NCBI GenBank assembly: GCA_016223135.1
Contig: JACRPQ010000006.1
Coordinates: forward strand, 352,800-416,799
DNA: 64,000 nt
Reading direction: 5' to 3'
Source of the DNA: Chloroflexota bacterium
GTDB taxonomy: Bacteria; Chloroflexota; Anaerolineae; Anaerolineales; Villigracilaceae
Positions 8,451 through 17,624 of this stretch are shown in pieces. Under the pieces are notes generated by a model, which did no database searches, was not told the origin of the DNA, and was given only the letters and a program-made list of their open reading frames with translations. Positions within the stretch are counted from its first letter, which is position 1. Every line of letters begins with the position of its first letter. The translations under genes and the position numbers were made by a program.

Positions 8451-8486
8451 GGGCTGAGGGACAGGCTGCTGTCTCTCAGCCCTTTT
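8451..8486 (+). terminator. Strong hairpin between malE and malF (leaky terminator)
   Basis: 14-bp stem GGGCTGAGGGACAG / CTGTCTCTCAGCCC with one G-U pair and a GCTG loop, followed by TTTTCTTTCTT. Such hairpins after a binding-protein gene usually raise its level relative to the channel genes. Confidence 0.8.
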
Positions 8487-8527
8487 CTTTCTTGACTGCG
8501 CCGTCTGCTTTGCACAAAGGAGATCCC

Positions 8528-10129
8528 ATGAGCCAAGTCCTGCCGCAACAGCCAAAGAAAAGGTCCGGGATGACCGAAGAATCCCTCTTGTCCAGATTGA
8601 TGCGGGTCGTTCTGTTGGTCTTGTTCGATGCCGGAGCCGTTTGGTTCATCCAGAACGCTCTCTCCAAAGGCTTCGATCAACTGGCAATCATCATCGGCGT
8701 GATTGCCGTCATGTTCAACATCATTTTCCTGCTTCCCCAAGCATACCCGCTGCGCTGGATGGCGGTTGGACTGGGGTTCCTCATTCTCTTCACCATCTAT
8801 CCAATCATTTTCACGGTGTACGTGGCGTTCACCAATTACGGCGATGGTCATCTGCTCACCAAAGAACAGGCAATCCCGCTCATCGAAAAACAGGTCTATC
8901 TGCCTGAAGGCGGCAGATCGTATTCATGGACAGCCTACCGAAACGAAGCCGGCGAATATGCGCTGTGGTTGATCAGCCCGGAGGGTGAAACGTTCCTAGC
9001 AAAACCCGGCGAGGAAATTCTGCCTGCCAAGCCCGGCGATCCCGGCGTCGGCGAAGCGGACAGTAAAGGCATTCCCGTCTCCCTCGAAGGCTATCAGCGC
9101 CTCAACACCCTGCTTGCTGCCACAGACAAAAACCTCCCCAACATCAAGTTTGGTTTGGAGGGCGATCAGATCATCCAAATTCGTAACCCAAACGAAGCCG
9201 CCGAACTGCAAATCCGCTTCAAATACGATGAGGCGACCGATACGGTGGTGGACCAGTCGAACGGCGAAATCTACTACAACGTGAACGGCACGTTCACTTC
9301 CCGCAGCGGCAAGACCATCTCGCCCGGCTTCCGCACGGTGGTGGGACTCAAAAATTTCAGAGAGTTTCTCACCAGCCCGGCGCTGCGCGGACCGTTGGTT
9401 CAAATCATCTCTTGGAACTTCATCTTCCCGACGGTCAGCGTCGTCTCCACCTTTGCGTTGGGTCTTGCCATCGCCATCATGTTCAATGACCCGCAATTCC
9501 CGTTCAAGAAGTTGATTCGTTCTCTGCTCATCATCCCCTACACCATCCCCGGTCTGATTAGCATCATCATCTGGCGCGGCTTGCTGAACTCGGAATTTGG
9601 CATCATCAACAAAATGCTAAACGCCGTCATTGGCACCGCCCCGCGCTGGACAACGGAACCGTTTTGGGCGCAGGTTGCCATCCTGCTCGTCAACCTCTGG
9701 CTGGGTTATCCCTACATGATGTTGATCAGCAGCGGCGCACTGCAATCCATCCCTTCTGACATCTACGAAGCGGCGGTGATTGACGGGGCGACTCCCTGGC
9801 AGCGTTTCCGCCATATTACCCTGCCTCTGTTGTTAATTGCCGTAGGACCGCTCCTCATCGCGTCCTACGTTTTCAACTTCAACAACTTCAACCTGATTTA
9901 TCTTTTCATCGCAGGCGGTCCCCCCATTCCGGGCGCCGCCACACAGGCTGGCTACACTGACATTCTCATCAGTTACGTCTATAAACTGGCGTTCGAAAGC
10001 GGCGGGCGCGGCGTGCAATATGGACTGGCATCCGCCATTTCCATCGTGGTATTCATTATCGTAGGCGCGATTACGCTGTTCCAATATCGCTTCACCAACA
10101 TGTGGGAGGAGGTAAGCGAAAATGTCTAA
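8528..10129 (+). CDS. malF: Maltodextrin ABC transporter permease MalF
   Basis: 533 residues from ATG 8528, which has AAAGGAGAT upstream. Hydrophobic helices near residues 15-100 are followed by a large extracytoplasmic insertion (residues ~95-270), as in E. coli MalF where this P2 domain touches MalE. The second half holds the CUT1 permease helices and the EAA loop EAAVIDGATPWQRFRHI, which docks on MalK. Its end overlaps the malG start by 8 nt, so translation is coupled. Confidence 0.93.
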   Translation: MSQVLPQQPKKRSGMTEESLLSRLMRVVLLVLFDAGAVWFIQNALSKGFDQLAIIIGVIAVMFNIIFLLPQAYPLRWMAVGLGFLILFTIYPIIFTVYVAFTNYGDGHLLTKEQAIPLIEKQVYLPEGGRSYSWTAYRNEAGEYALWLISPEGETFLAKPGEEILPAKPGDPGVGEADSKGIPVSLEGYQRLNTLLAATDKNLPNIKFGLEGDQIIQIRNPNEAAELQIRFKYDEATDTVVDQSNGEIYYNVNGTFTSRSGKTISPGFRTVVGLKNFREFLTSPALRGPLVQIISWNFIFPTVSVVSTFALGLAIAIMFNDPQFPFKKLIRSLLIIPYTIPGLISIIIWRGLLNSEFGIINKMLNAVIGTAPRWTTEPFWAQVAILLVNLWLGYPYMMLISSGALQSIPSDIYEAAVIDGATPWQRFRHITLPLLLIAVGPLLIASYVFNFNNFNLIYLFIAGGPPIPGAATQAGYTDILISYVYKLAFESGGRGVQYGLASAISIVVFIIVGAITLFQYRFTNMWEEVSENV

Positions 10130-11039
10130 CCTTGCTCAAACCTTCGGCGCTCTGCGCTCCTCGCAAAAATTCCAAAAGCGATTTAGCGTCGCTGTACGGC
10201 TGGTCATTGCGGTGTTCCTGATTGCTTTCTCCATCTTCCCGGTGCTGTGGATCGTCTCCGCCTCCTTCGACCCGTCGCAATCGCTTGCCACGCAAACTTC
10301 CCTCATCCCGCGCAACGCCAGCCTGCAAAATTATCAGAGATTGTTCGGCAAGGACCCAAACTACAAGTTCGGCGACCTGGTCTTCCAGAAATGGATTCGG
10401 AATTCTGTGAAAGTCTCGGGCATCTCCACCATCCTCAGCCTGACAATCACCACCATGGCGGCGTATGCCTTCTCGCGCATGCGCTTCAAGGGACGCGTCG
10501 CCATGCTCAAGGGCATCCTGCTCATCCAGGTCTTCCCCAACCTGCTGGCGCTCGTCGCCATCTACGTGCTGATCTTCCAGTTCGGTGAAATCATCCCTGC
10601 GCTGGGACTGAATACCCACGCCGGCTTGATTATGGTGTACCTCGGCGGCTCGATGGGCATGAACATTTGGCTGATGAAAGGCTTCCTCGACACCATCCCG
10701 CGCGACATTGACGAATCGGGCATGGTGGACGGCGCTTCTCACTTTCAAATCTTCTGGCATCTCATTTTGCCGCTTCTGCGCCCCATCCTGGTGGTCATCG
10801 GCATTCTCTCCTTCATCGGCACCTACGGCGACTTTATTCTCGCCCGCATCCTGCTCAATGACGTGAACCAATACACCCTCATGGTGGGATTGCAAATCTT
10901 CACCGCCGGTCAATTCGATCAAAAGTGGGGCGTCTTCGCCGCCGGCGCATTGATTGGCGCGCTGCCCATCATGATCATTTATCTACTCCTGCAAGACCAA
11001 ATCGTCGGCGGGCTGACGCAGGGCGCAGTCAAAGGATAG
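10122..11039 (+). CDS. malG: Maltodextrin ABC transporter permease MalG
   Basis: 305 residues, six predicted membrane helices, typical MalG length. The EAA loop reads DESGMVDGASHFQIFWHL, with the conserved Gly-Ala region kept and the first Ala pair replaced by Ser-Gly. The ending GGLTQGAVKG is the classic MalG C-terminal tail that reaches into MalK. Its start overlaps malF by 8 nt, preceded by GGGAGGAGG. It stops one base before the next gene. Confidence 0.94.
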   Translation: MSNLAQTFGALRSSQKFQKRFSVAVRLVIAVFLIAFSIFPVLWIVSASFDPSQSLATQTSLIPRNASLQNYQRLFGKDPNYKFGDLVFQKWIRNSVKVSGISTILSLTITTMAAYAFSRMRFKGRVAMLKGILLIQVFPNLLALVAIYVLIFQFGEIIPALGLNTHAGLIMVYLGGSMGMNIWLMKGFLDTIPRDIDESGMVDGASHFQIFWHLILPLLRPILVVIGILSFIGTYGDFILARILLNDVNQYTLMVGLQIFTAGQFDQKWGVFAAGALIGALPIMIIYLLLQDQIVGGLTQGAVKG

Positions 11040-11040
11040 G

Positions 11041-14004
11041 ATGCGCCGTCTCTTTGTCGTTTTGGCGCTGATGTTTACCGCGATAACCCTGTTCCTCGGA
11101 CAGGGCTATCTGCGCTACGCCGCTCAACATCCCCTCGAAGAACCGCCCGTCTTTGCGGATGTCAGCCGCGAGGCGGGCGTCGTGAATAACCGCATCGCGG
11201 GCATTGAAATGTCGGCGGGCATTGCCTGGGGCGATTACGACAACGACGGCTGGATTGACCTCTACGTCACCGACCCCATCGGCAAAAACACGCTTTACCG
11301 CAACAACGGCGACGGCACGTTCAGCCTCTCGCCCTTTGCGGGGCAGGTTGCCCTCTTCAATACTTACTCGCAGGGCGCAACCTTTGCAGATTACGACAAC
11401 GACGGCTGGAAAGACCTGCTCGTCGTCAACTGGGGACAGGATCACCTCTTTCACAACGAGCAAGGCAAAGGCTTTGTGGAGGTCTCCCATCAGGCGGGCA
11501 TCGTGGACGACCGCAACAGCAAGTCCGCTTCGTGGGGCGATTACGACAACGACGGCTTCCTCGACCTCTACATCGCCAACTGGTCCTGCTACCCCAAATG
11601 CGGGCGTCAGTTCGACGGCGAAGCCGACCGCCTCTACCACAACAACGGCGACGGAACCTTCACCGAAGTCACTGACCTGCTCAAGGGCGGCGTGACGGGC
11701 GCGGGTTTCATCGCTTCTTTCACCGACTACGACAACGACGGCGACCTCGACATTTACCTCGTCAACGACGAATTCATCAACCCCATTGGCAACAAACTCT
11801 GGCGCAACGACGGCGCAGGCTGCGGCGGCTGGTGCTTTACGCAAGTCGCCAAAGAAGCCAATGCGGACTCCAAAGTCTTCGGCATGGGACTCGCCGCCGG
11901 CGATTACGACAACGACGGCGACATGGACTACTACTACTCCAACGTCGGTCCCATGGAACTACTGCAAAACCAGGGCGATGGCACGTTCAAAAACGTTGCG
12001 AAAGAAGCGGGCGTGAACTTCCCCAGGGGCATCGGCTGGGGCGCCATCTTCCTCGATTACGACAACGACGGCTGGCGCGACCTCTACCTCGCCGTCGCCG
12101 ACACTACCGACCACAAAGACATCGGCGCCAACCAACTCTTCCGCAACAACGCCGACGGTACATTCACCCCCGCCGCCTGCCGCAACGAAGCGGCGGACGT
12201 CCGCATGAGCATCAGCGCCGCCTATGCCGACTACAACCACGACGGCTGGGTGGACCTGCTCGTCGGCAACCTCGACGAAGGCTACCGCCTCTACAAAAAC
12301 CAACAGGGGCAGACCTCCGCCAACCACTGGCTCGCCATCCAACTCATCGGCGCGGGACCCGTCAACCGCGATGCCGTCGGAGCGCGGGTCTACGTTACGG
12401 CGGGCGGCGTGACGCAAATGCAGGAGGTCATCCTCGGTTCGAGCGTCATGGCAGGCAACGACCTCGCCCAGTATTTCGGTCTCGGCAAAGAGCGAAGCGC
12501 GCAAGTCCGCATCCGCTGGAGCGACGGCACGGAACAAGTCATCCCCAACGTCCGCGCAGACCGCCGCTACCAAATCCAATATGGCGAGACGGCATTACAG
12601 CCCATCCCCACCACCCCCGTCGCGAAAATCGGCAAGCCGTCCTTCCTCGCCTACCTCCGTACCCTTACCAATTACCAATTACCATTTACCACCGATCCCG
12701 ACGCCCAACTCGCCCGCCTCATGGACAAGGCTGGCGTCCAACTCCCGACCCCTCCCCCGCCGCCCCCGCCCGCGCTCGTCAAACTCGGCGAAGCGCTCTT
12801 CTGGGACCCCATCCTGAGCGGCAACCGCGACATCTCCTGCGCCACCTGTCACCACCCGAACCTCGGCACCGGCGATGCCCTCTCCGTCTCCATCGGCACA
12901 AACGGATTTGGGCTTGGTCAACAGCGGCAATTCGGGAACGCCCGCGAACTCGTCCCGCGCAATGCGACTCCGCTCTACAATCTCGGATACAAAGAATGGC
13001 GCGTCATCTTCTGGGACGGGCGCGTCTCTGCGGACCCTGAAACTGGATTCCACACCCCAGCCTCCGACCGCCTCCCGGACGGACTCGACAGCGTCCTCGC
13101 CGCGCAAGCCATGTTCCCCGTCACCTCGCGCGACGAAATGCGCGGCTACCGCGGCGACGTGGACATCTTCGGTCAGCCCAACGAACTCGCCGTCATTGTG
13201 GATTACAAGGCGCGTCCCGTCTGGGAAGCGTTGATGGCGCGCCTGCTGGCAATCCCCGGCTACGTGGACCTGTTCCGCGCCGCCTACCCTGAAGTTCCGC
13301 TCGACGAACTCGGCTTTCAACATGCCGCCAACGCCATGGCGGCGTATGAAATCGCCGTCTTCACCTTTGAAGACAGTCCCTTCGACCGTTACCTTCGCGG
13401 TGATCAATCCGCTCTTTCGGAGGAAGCCAAACAGGGCGCGATGTTGTTCTACGGCAAGGCAGGCTGCGCGTCCTGCCACTCGACCGGTCTGCTCACCGAC
13501 CAAAAATTCTACAACCTCGCCGTCCCGCAAATCGGCGATGGGAAGGGACGCGAGCAGCCCCTCGACCTCGGGCGCGCCCGCGAAACCGGCAGCGACTGCG
13601 ACCGTTTTGCCTTCCGCACCCCGCCGCTTCGCAACGTCGCCATTACGGGACCCTGGATGCACAACGGCGCGTTCACCACGCTCGAGGCAGCCGTCCGCCA
13701 CCACCTCGACCCGAAGACCAGCCTGCAAAACTACGACCCCAGCCAGTTGAGCGAACTGCTGAAGGATACCTGCCAGAATCAGCCCGAAACCATCGCCGCC
13801 ATCCTGCAATGGTACACGCCTCATAACCCCAGCGAAGGCGTGACCCTCACAGACGAAGAGATGCGCCGGCTGCTCGCCTTTCTCGAGTCGCTCACTTCGC
13901 CCTCCGCGCTGGACCTCAGTCACACCATCCCCGCCTCCGTCCCCAGCGGATTGCCCGTCGGGGGGAATATCCAGAATATCGAAACAGGATCAGCCGTCCC
14001 GTAG
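11041..14004 (+). CDS. VCBS/FG-GAP propeller + ASPIC/UnbV + di-haem cytochrome c peroxidase fusion
   Basis: 987 residues. An N-terminal membrane segment (LFVVLALMFTAITLFLGQGY) precedes at least six calcium-type FG-GAP/VCBS repeats of the form DYDNDGWxDLY (CRTAC1-like). An ASPIC/UnbV domain follows at ~430-540 (GARVYVTAGGVTQMQEVILG), then a Pro-rich linker (PTPPPPPPPALV). A MauG/CcpA-type peroxidase spans ~570-960. Haem motifs are CATCH (Cys600-His604) and CASCH (Cys809-His813), and the family ending MHNGAFTTLEAAVRHH is present. It would act outside the membrane, reducing peroxide or oxidising a protein or electron carrier. It starts one base after malG and so belongs to the mal transcript. 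A role in sugar use is not obvious. Confidence 0.9.
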   Translation: MRRLFVVLALMFTAITLFLGQGYLRYAAQHPLEEPPVFADVSREAGVVNNRIAGIEMSAGIAWGDYDNDGWIDLYVTDPIGKNTLYRNNGDGTFSLSPFAGQVALFNTYSQGATFADYDNDGWKDLLVVNWGQDHLFHNEQGKGFVEVSHQAGIVDDRNSKSASWGDYDNDGFLDLYIANWSCYPKCGRQFDGEADRLYHNNGDGTFTEVTDLLKGGVTGAGFIASFTDYDNDGDLDIYLVNDEFINPIGNKLWRNDGAGCGGWCFTQVAKEANADSKVFGMGLAAGDYDNDGDMDYYYSNVGPMELLQNQGDGTFKNVAKEAGVNFPRGIGWGAIFLDYDNDGWRDLYLAVADTTDHKDIGANQLFRNNADGTFTPAACRNEAADVRMSISAAYADYNHDGWVDLLVGNLDEGYRLYKNQQGQTSANHWLAIQLIGAGPVNRDAVGARVYVTAGGVTQMQEVILGSSVMAGNDLAQYFGLGKERSAQVRIRWSDGTEQVIPNVRADRRYQIQYGETALQPIPTTPVAKIGKPSFLAYLRTLTNYQLPFTTDPDAQLARLMDKAGVQLPTPPPPPPPALVKLGEALFWDPILSGNRDISCATCHHPNLGTGDALSVSIGTNGFGLGQQRQFGNARELVPRNATPLYNLGYKEWRVIFWDGRVSADPETGFHTPASDRLPDGLDSVLAAQAMFPVTSRDEMRGYRGDVDIFGQPNELAVIVDYKARPVWEALMARLLAIPGYVDLFRAAYPEVPLDELGFQHAANAMAAYEIAVFTFEDSPFDRYLRGDQSALSEEAKQGAMLFYGKAGCASCHSTGLLTDQKFYNLAVPQIGDGKGREQPLDLGRARETGSDCDRFAFRTPPLRNVAITGPWMHNGAFTTLEAAVRHHLDPKTSLQNYDPSQLSELLKDTCQNQPETIAAILQWYTPHNPSEGVTLTDEEMRRLLAFLESLTSPSALDLSHTIPASVPSGLPVGGNIQNIETGSAVP

Positions 14005-14049
14005 GTTTGAAGCGCAGACGGTCTGAATGTCAGGAAAGGTTTCTCAAGG

Positions 14050-15690
14050 TTGAAAATTCCATCCAAACTTATCCCGTTCCTCTTGCTCATCTCCCTGCTG
14101 ATGGGCTGCGCCTCGCCGACTCCCACTGCGCCGCCCCCAACCATCACGCCGACCGCCGCGCCCGACCCATACGCCGGCACGGAGGGATTCCCGTGGTGGA
14201 ACGACACGGTCTTCTATGAAATCTTCGTCCGCTCGTTCTACGACAGCGACGGCGACGGCATCGGCGACTTCAACGGCATCACCGAAAAATTGGACTATCT
14301 CGAAAGCCTGGGAATTCGCGGCATCTGGCTCATGCCCATCCACCCCTCCCCTTCCTATCACGGCTATGACGTGACCGATTACTACGCCGTCAACCCCGAT
14401 TACGGCACACTGGACGACTTCAAACACCTGCTCGATAAGGCGCACAAACGCGGCATCAAGGTCATCATTGACTTTGTCATGAACCACACCTCCGCCCGGC
14501 ACCCCTGGTTTCAGCAGGCGCTCACCCCCACCAGCCCCTACCATGACTGGTACATCTGGAGCGAGACCGACCCCGGCACGCCAGGTCCGTGGGGCGCCAA
14601 AGCCTGGCACCGCGCCGCCAATGGACTGTACTACTACGCCATCTTCTGGGACCAAATGCCCGACCTCAACTACGAGAATCCCGCCGTGCGCGAGGAGATG
14701 AAAAAGGTCACTGCCTTCTGGCTCCAAGAGGTCGGCGTGGATGGCTTCCGCCTCGATGCCGTCCGTTATCTCGTCGAAGGCGACCAACTGGCGGATTCCA
14801 AAGCCAATCACGCCTTCCTCGAAGAATGGGGGCAGTATTACCGCAGCCTCGACCCGCAGGCGTTCACCGTCGGCGAGGCGTGGACCGACAACGCCAACGT
14901 CAAAAAATACACCAACACCGACCGCGAACTCGACTCCGCCTTCAACTTCGACCTCTCCGACGCCATCCTCAAACTCAACGAAGGCAATGTCTCCAGCCTG
15001 CGCTTCATCCTGCAGACCACCATCCGCGACTTCCCCGAACAGGACAACGCCAACTTCATCACCAACCACGACATGCCGCGCGTCATGACCCAACTCAGCG
15101 CCGATAAGGAACAGCGCGCCAAAGTTGCCGCGGGCATCCTGCTCACCGCGCCCGGCATCCCCTTCATCTACTACGGCGAAGAAATCGGCATGAGCGGCGC
15201 CAAGCCCGATGAACACATCCGCACGCCCATGCAGTGGGACAATTCACCCAACGCAGGCTTCACCAGCGGCAGACCCTGGCAGGCGGTCAACTCGGACTTC
15301 CCCTTTGTCAACGTTGCCAGCCAGACAGGCGTAAGCAATTCTCTGCTCGAACATTACCGCGCGCTCATCCAACTGCGAAACGCGCACTCCGCCCTGCGCA
15401 TCGGCAAGACCTACGTGGCGGAATCCAACTCCAACAAAATCCTCTCCTACCTGCGCGCCAGCAGTGATGAGACGCTCCTCGTTCTCATCCACATCGGCAG
15501 TGCGCCGTTGAGCGATTACAAACTCGACCTCTCCGTCGGTCCACTCGCGGGTCAATACACCGCCGCCTCCCTGCTCGACGCCTCGCCCATCAATCCGCTC
15601 ACCGCCAACGACAAAGGCGGCTTCGACGGCTACGTTCCACTGCCCGAACTCCCGCCGTATAGCATTTACGTCATTCAATTTACAAAATAA
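14050..15690 (+). CDS. GH13 alpha-amylase-family lipoprotein
   Basis: 546 residues from TTG 14050. The lipoprotein signal ends LLISLLMGC, followed by a Thr/Pro linker. The GH13 barrel starts WWNDTVFYEIFVRSFYDSDG. Catalytic residues are visible: nucleophile Asp236 in GFRLDAVRY, acid/base Glu276 in TVGEAW, and stabiliser Asp341 in ITNHDMPR. The C-terminal beta domain follows. It is predicted to be anchored outside the cell and to cut starch or maltodextrins for MalE. Exact specificity (alpha-amylase, cyclomaltodextrinase or glucosidase) is not decidable by eye; sequence style is close to oligosaccharide-acting amylases. Confidence 0.9.
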   Translation: MKIPSKLIPFLLLISLLMGCASPTPTAPPPTITPTAAPDPYAGTEGFPWWNDTVFYEIFVRSFYDSDGDGIGDFNGITEKLDYLESLGIRGIWLMPIHPSPSYHGYDVTDYYAVNPDYGTLDDFKHLLDKAHKRGIKVIIDFVMNHTSARHPWFQQALTPTSPYHDWYIWSETDPGTPGPWGAKAWHRAANGLYYYAIFWDQMPDLNYENPAVREEMKKVTAFWLQEVGVDGFRLDAVRYLVEGDQLADSKANHAFLEEWGQYYRSLDPQAFTVGEAWTDNANVKKYTNTDRELDSAFNFDLSDAILKLNEGNVSSLRFILQTTIRDFPEQDNANFITNHDMPRVMTQLSADKEQRAKVAAGILLTAPGIPFIYYGEEIGMSGAKPDEHIRTPMQWDNSPNAGFTSGRPWQAVNSDFPFVNVASQTGVSNSLLEHYRALIQLRNAHSALRIGKTYVAESNSNKILSYLRASSDETLLVLIHIGSAPLSDYKLDLSVGPLAGQYTAASLLDASPINPLTANDKGGFDGYVPLPELPPYSIYVIQFTK

Positions 15691-15696
15691 ACCAAG

Positions 15697-15732
15697 ACCC
15701 CAAAGGTTTGTAAAACCTTTAGGGTTTAATTT
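15697..15732 (+). terminator. Hairpin with AAACCTTTAGGGT arm after the lipoprotein amylase
   Basis: Stem ACCCCAAAGGTTT / AAACCTTTAGGGT with one mismatch and a 3-nt loop, then TTAATTTA. The same AAACCCTAAAGGT palindrome occurs at 47184-47240, so it may be a dispersed motif used as a weak terminator. Confidence 0.5.
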
Positions 15733-15741
15733 AGGAACCAC

Positions 15742-17511
15742 ATGGAAGACTTTATCTTCGGAACCCTCGCCACAGACGAATCGCGCATCAAACATCTGCG
15801 CCAAACCCTCGGCGGCGTGACCCACGCCCACAAACGCCTCCCGCGCGACCCTCAGCCGGGTCAGCCCATCCAAATCTTTCTCACGCTCGGACCTGACCAC
15901 CCTCACCCCCGCGCCTGGGTCTATTGGACCACCGACGGCTCCGACCCGGCCGGCGCAAATGGACGCGCCTCCAACGGTTATGCCGCCCCGCTCGAACCCA
16001 TCGCCACCGAGTGGCACACCTTCCTGTGGGGCTATGTCCGCACGTTTCGCGGCGAAATTCCCGCGCAGGAAGCGGGGACCGTCGTCCGTTATCGCGTGTC
16101 AGCGGGAGGGAATGGCGCAGAGACGTTCGCCGACAGCGGCGCACACTACGCCTTCTACGTGGACAACGACCCGCCTCCCGCCTGGACGAAAGACGCCGTC
16201 ATCTACCAAATCTTTGCCGACCGCTTCTTTTCCCCCGCCCCCCACTTCCCCACCGTCGAACCCAAGCCCTCGCTCAAATGCAACGGCACCCTGCGCGGCA
16301 TTACAGAGAAACTCGATTATCTCGCCGAACTCGGCGTCAATTGCCTGTGGCTCACGCCCATCTTCCCCAGTCCCAGTTATCACGGCTACGACGCCACAGA
16401 CTTTTTTGAAATCAATCCCCGCCTCGGCACGAAGGACGATTTCAAAGCGCTCATCGAGGGGGCGCACGCGCGCGGCATCCGCCTGCTCATGGACTTTGTC
16501 CCCAATCACTGGTCGAACCAGCATCCGACTTTCATCGAAGCCACGCAAGACCCGAACAGCGAATACGTGAAGTGGTACACCTTCGAGCAGTACCCCGACA
16601 AGTACAAGACCTTCTTCGGCGTGAAAACCCTGCCGCAGATCAACCTGCGCTACCCGCCCGCCCGCCAGCATGTGCTCGACGCCGCCAAATACTGGCTGGA
16701 CTTTGGCGTGGACGGCTACCGCGTGGATTACTGCATCGGTCCCACCCCCGATTTCTACGCCGACTTCCGCCGCGTCACGCGCACGACCAAACCCGATTCC
16801 TGGACCTTCGGCGAAGCCGTGGACCCGCCCGACTCGCAACTGACCTTCGAGGGCGGCATGGACGGCGCGCTCGACTTCATGCTGCTCGAAGCCCTGCGCA
16901 AGACCTTCGCTTTCGGCACATGGAATGCCAGGCAGTTCGCCGACTTCCTTGACCGCCATGAGGCGTATTTCCCCGCCTCCTTCTCGCGCCCGTCCTTCCT
17001 TGACAACCACGACATGAACCGCTTTCTGTGGACGGCGCACAATGACGTGCAAAAACTTAAACTGGCGGCGATGTGTCAATTCACGCTGGCGGGCGCGCCC
17101 ATCCTCTACTACGGCACGGAGGTCGGTCTCTCCCAACCCGCCGATGTCATGCAGCACGGACGCGCCCTCCACGAAGAAGCGCGCATGCCCATGCTGTGGG
17201 GCAACGACCAAAACAGGGACTTGTTTGAGTTCTACCGTCAACTCATTCAAATCCGAAAGGACGAATCTGCGCTGCGGTATGGGACGCGCGAAACCATCCT
17301 TGCCGCAGAGGAAATCCTCGTCTATCGCCGCGCCGACGGGAACGGAAGTCTCCTGTGCGCGCTGAACATTTCGGAGAAGGCGATGGAGTTCGAGTTGGAG
17401 GTTGCAGAGTCAAGCCCAAAGCTGATGACCAACCCCAATTGCAGGATTCAGGCTGAGGGTGGAAAGAAGCGGTTCATCCTTCCGCCGTTCAGCGGGATGC
17501 TCGTCAAATGA
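15742..17511 (+). CDS. GH13 neopullulanase/cyclomaltodextrinase-like enzyme
   Basis: 589 residues without signal peptide, so cytoplasmic. An N-terminal Ig-like starch-enzyme domain (residues ~1-140) precedes the barrel beginning AWTKDAVIYQIFADRF. Catalytic residues: Asp329 in GYRVDYC, Glu358 in TFGEAV, Asp424 in LDNHDMNR. N-domain plus barrel fits the neopullulanase/cyclomaltodextrinase/maltogenic amylase group, which breaks imported dextrins. AGGA lies upstream of ATG. It is the second of three consecutive GH13 genes. Confidence 0.9.
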   Translation: MEDFIFGTLATDESRIKHLRQTLGGVTHAHKRLPRDPQPGQPIQIFLTLGPDHPHPRAWVYWTTDGSDPAGANGRASNGYAAPLEPIATEWHTFLWGYVRTFRGEIPAQEAGTVVRYRVSAGGNGAETFADSGAHYAFYVDNDPPPAWTKDAVIYQIFADRFFSPAPHFPTVEPKPSLKCNGTLRGITEKLDYLAELGVNCLWLTPIFPSPSYHGYDATDFFEINPRLGTKDDFKALIEGAHARGIRLLMDFVPNHWSNQHPTFIEATQDPNSEYVKWYTFEQYPDKYKTFFGVKTLPQINLRYPPARQHVLDAAKYWLDFGVDGYRVDYCIGPTPDFYADFRRVTRTTKPDSWTFGEAVDPPDSQLTFEGGMDGALDFMLLEALRKTFAFGTWNARQFADFLDRHEAYFPASFSRPSFLDNHDMNRFLWTAHNDVQKLKLAAMCQFTLAGAPILYYGTEVGLSQPADVMQHGRALHEEARMPMLWGNDQNRDLFEFYRQLIQIRKDESALRYGTRETILAAEEILVYRRADGNGSLLCALNISEKAMEFELEVAESSPKLMTNPNCRIQAEGGKKRFILPPFSGMLVK

Positions 17512-17624
17512 ACGTAAAGGTTTCATTGTCATCTCACTGCCGCAAACGAATTGAAGTAGAATCGCTCTCGCAGGACAAGAGAAGATCTTGTCCTGCTTGA
17601 ATCTAAGAACACCGAGGTTTTGCC

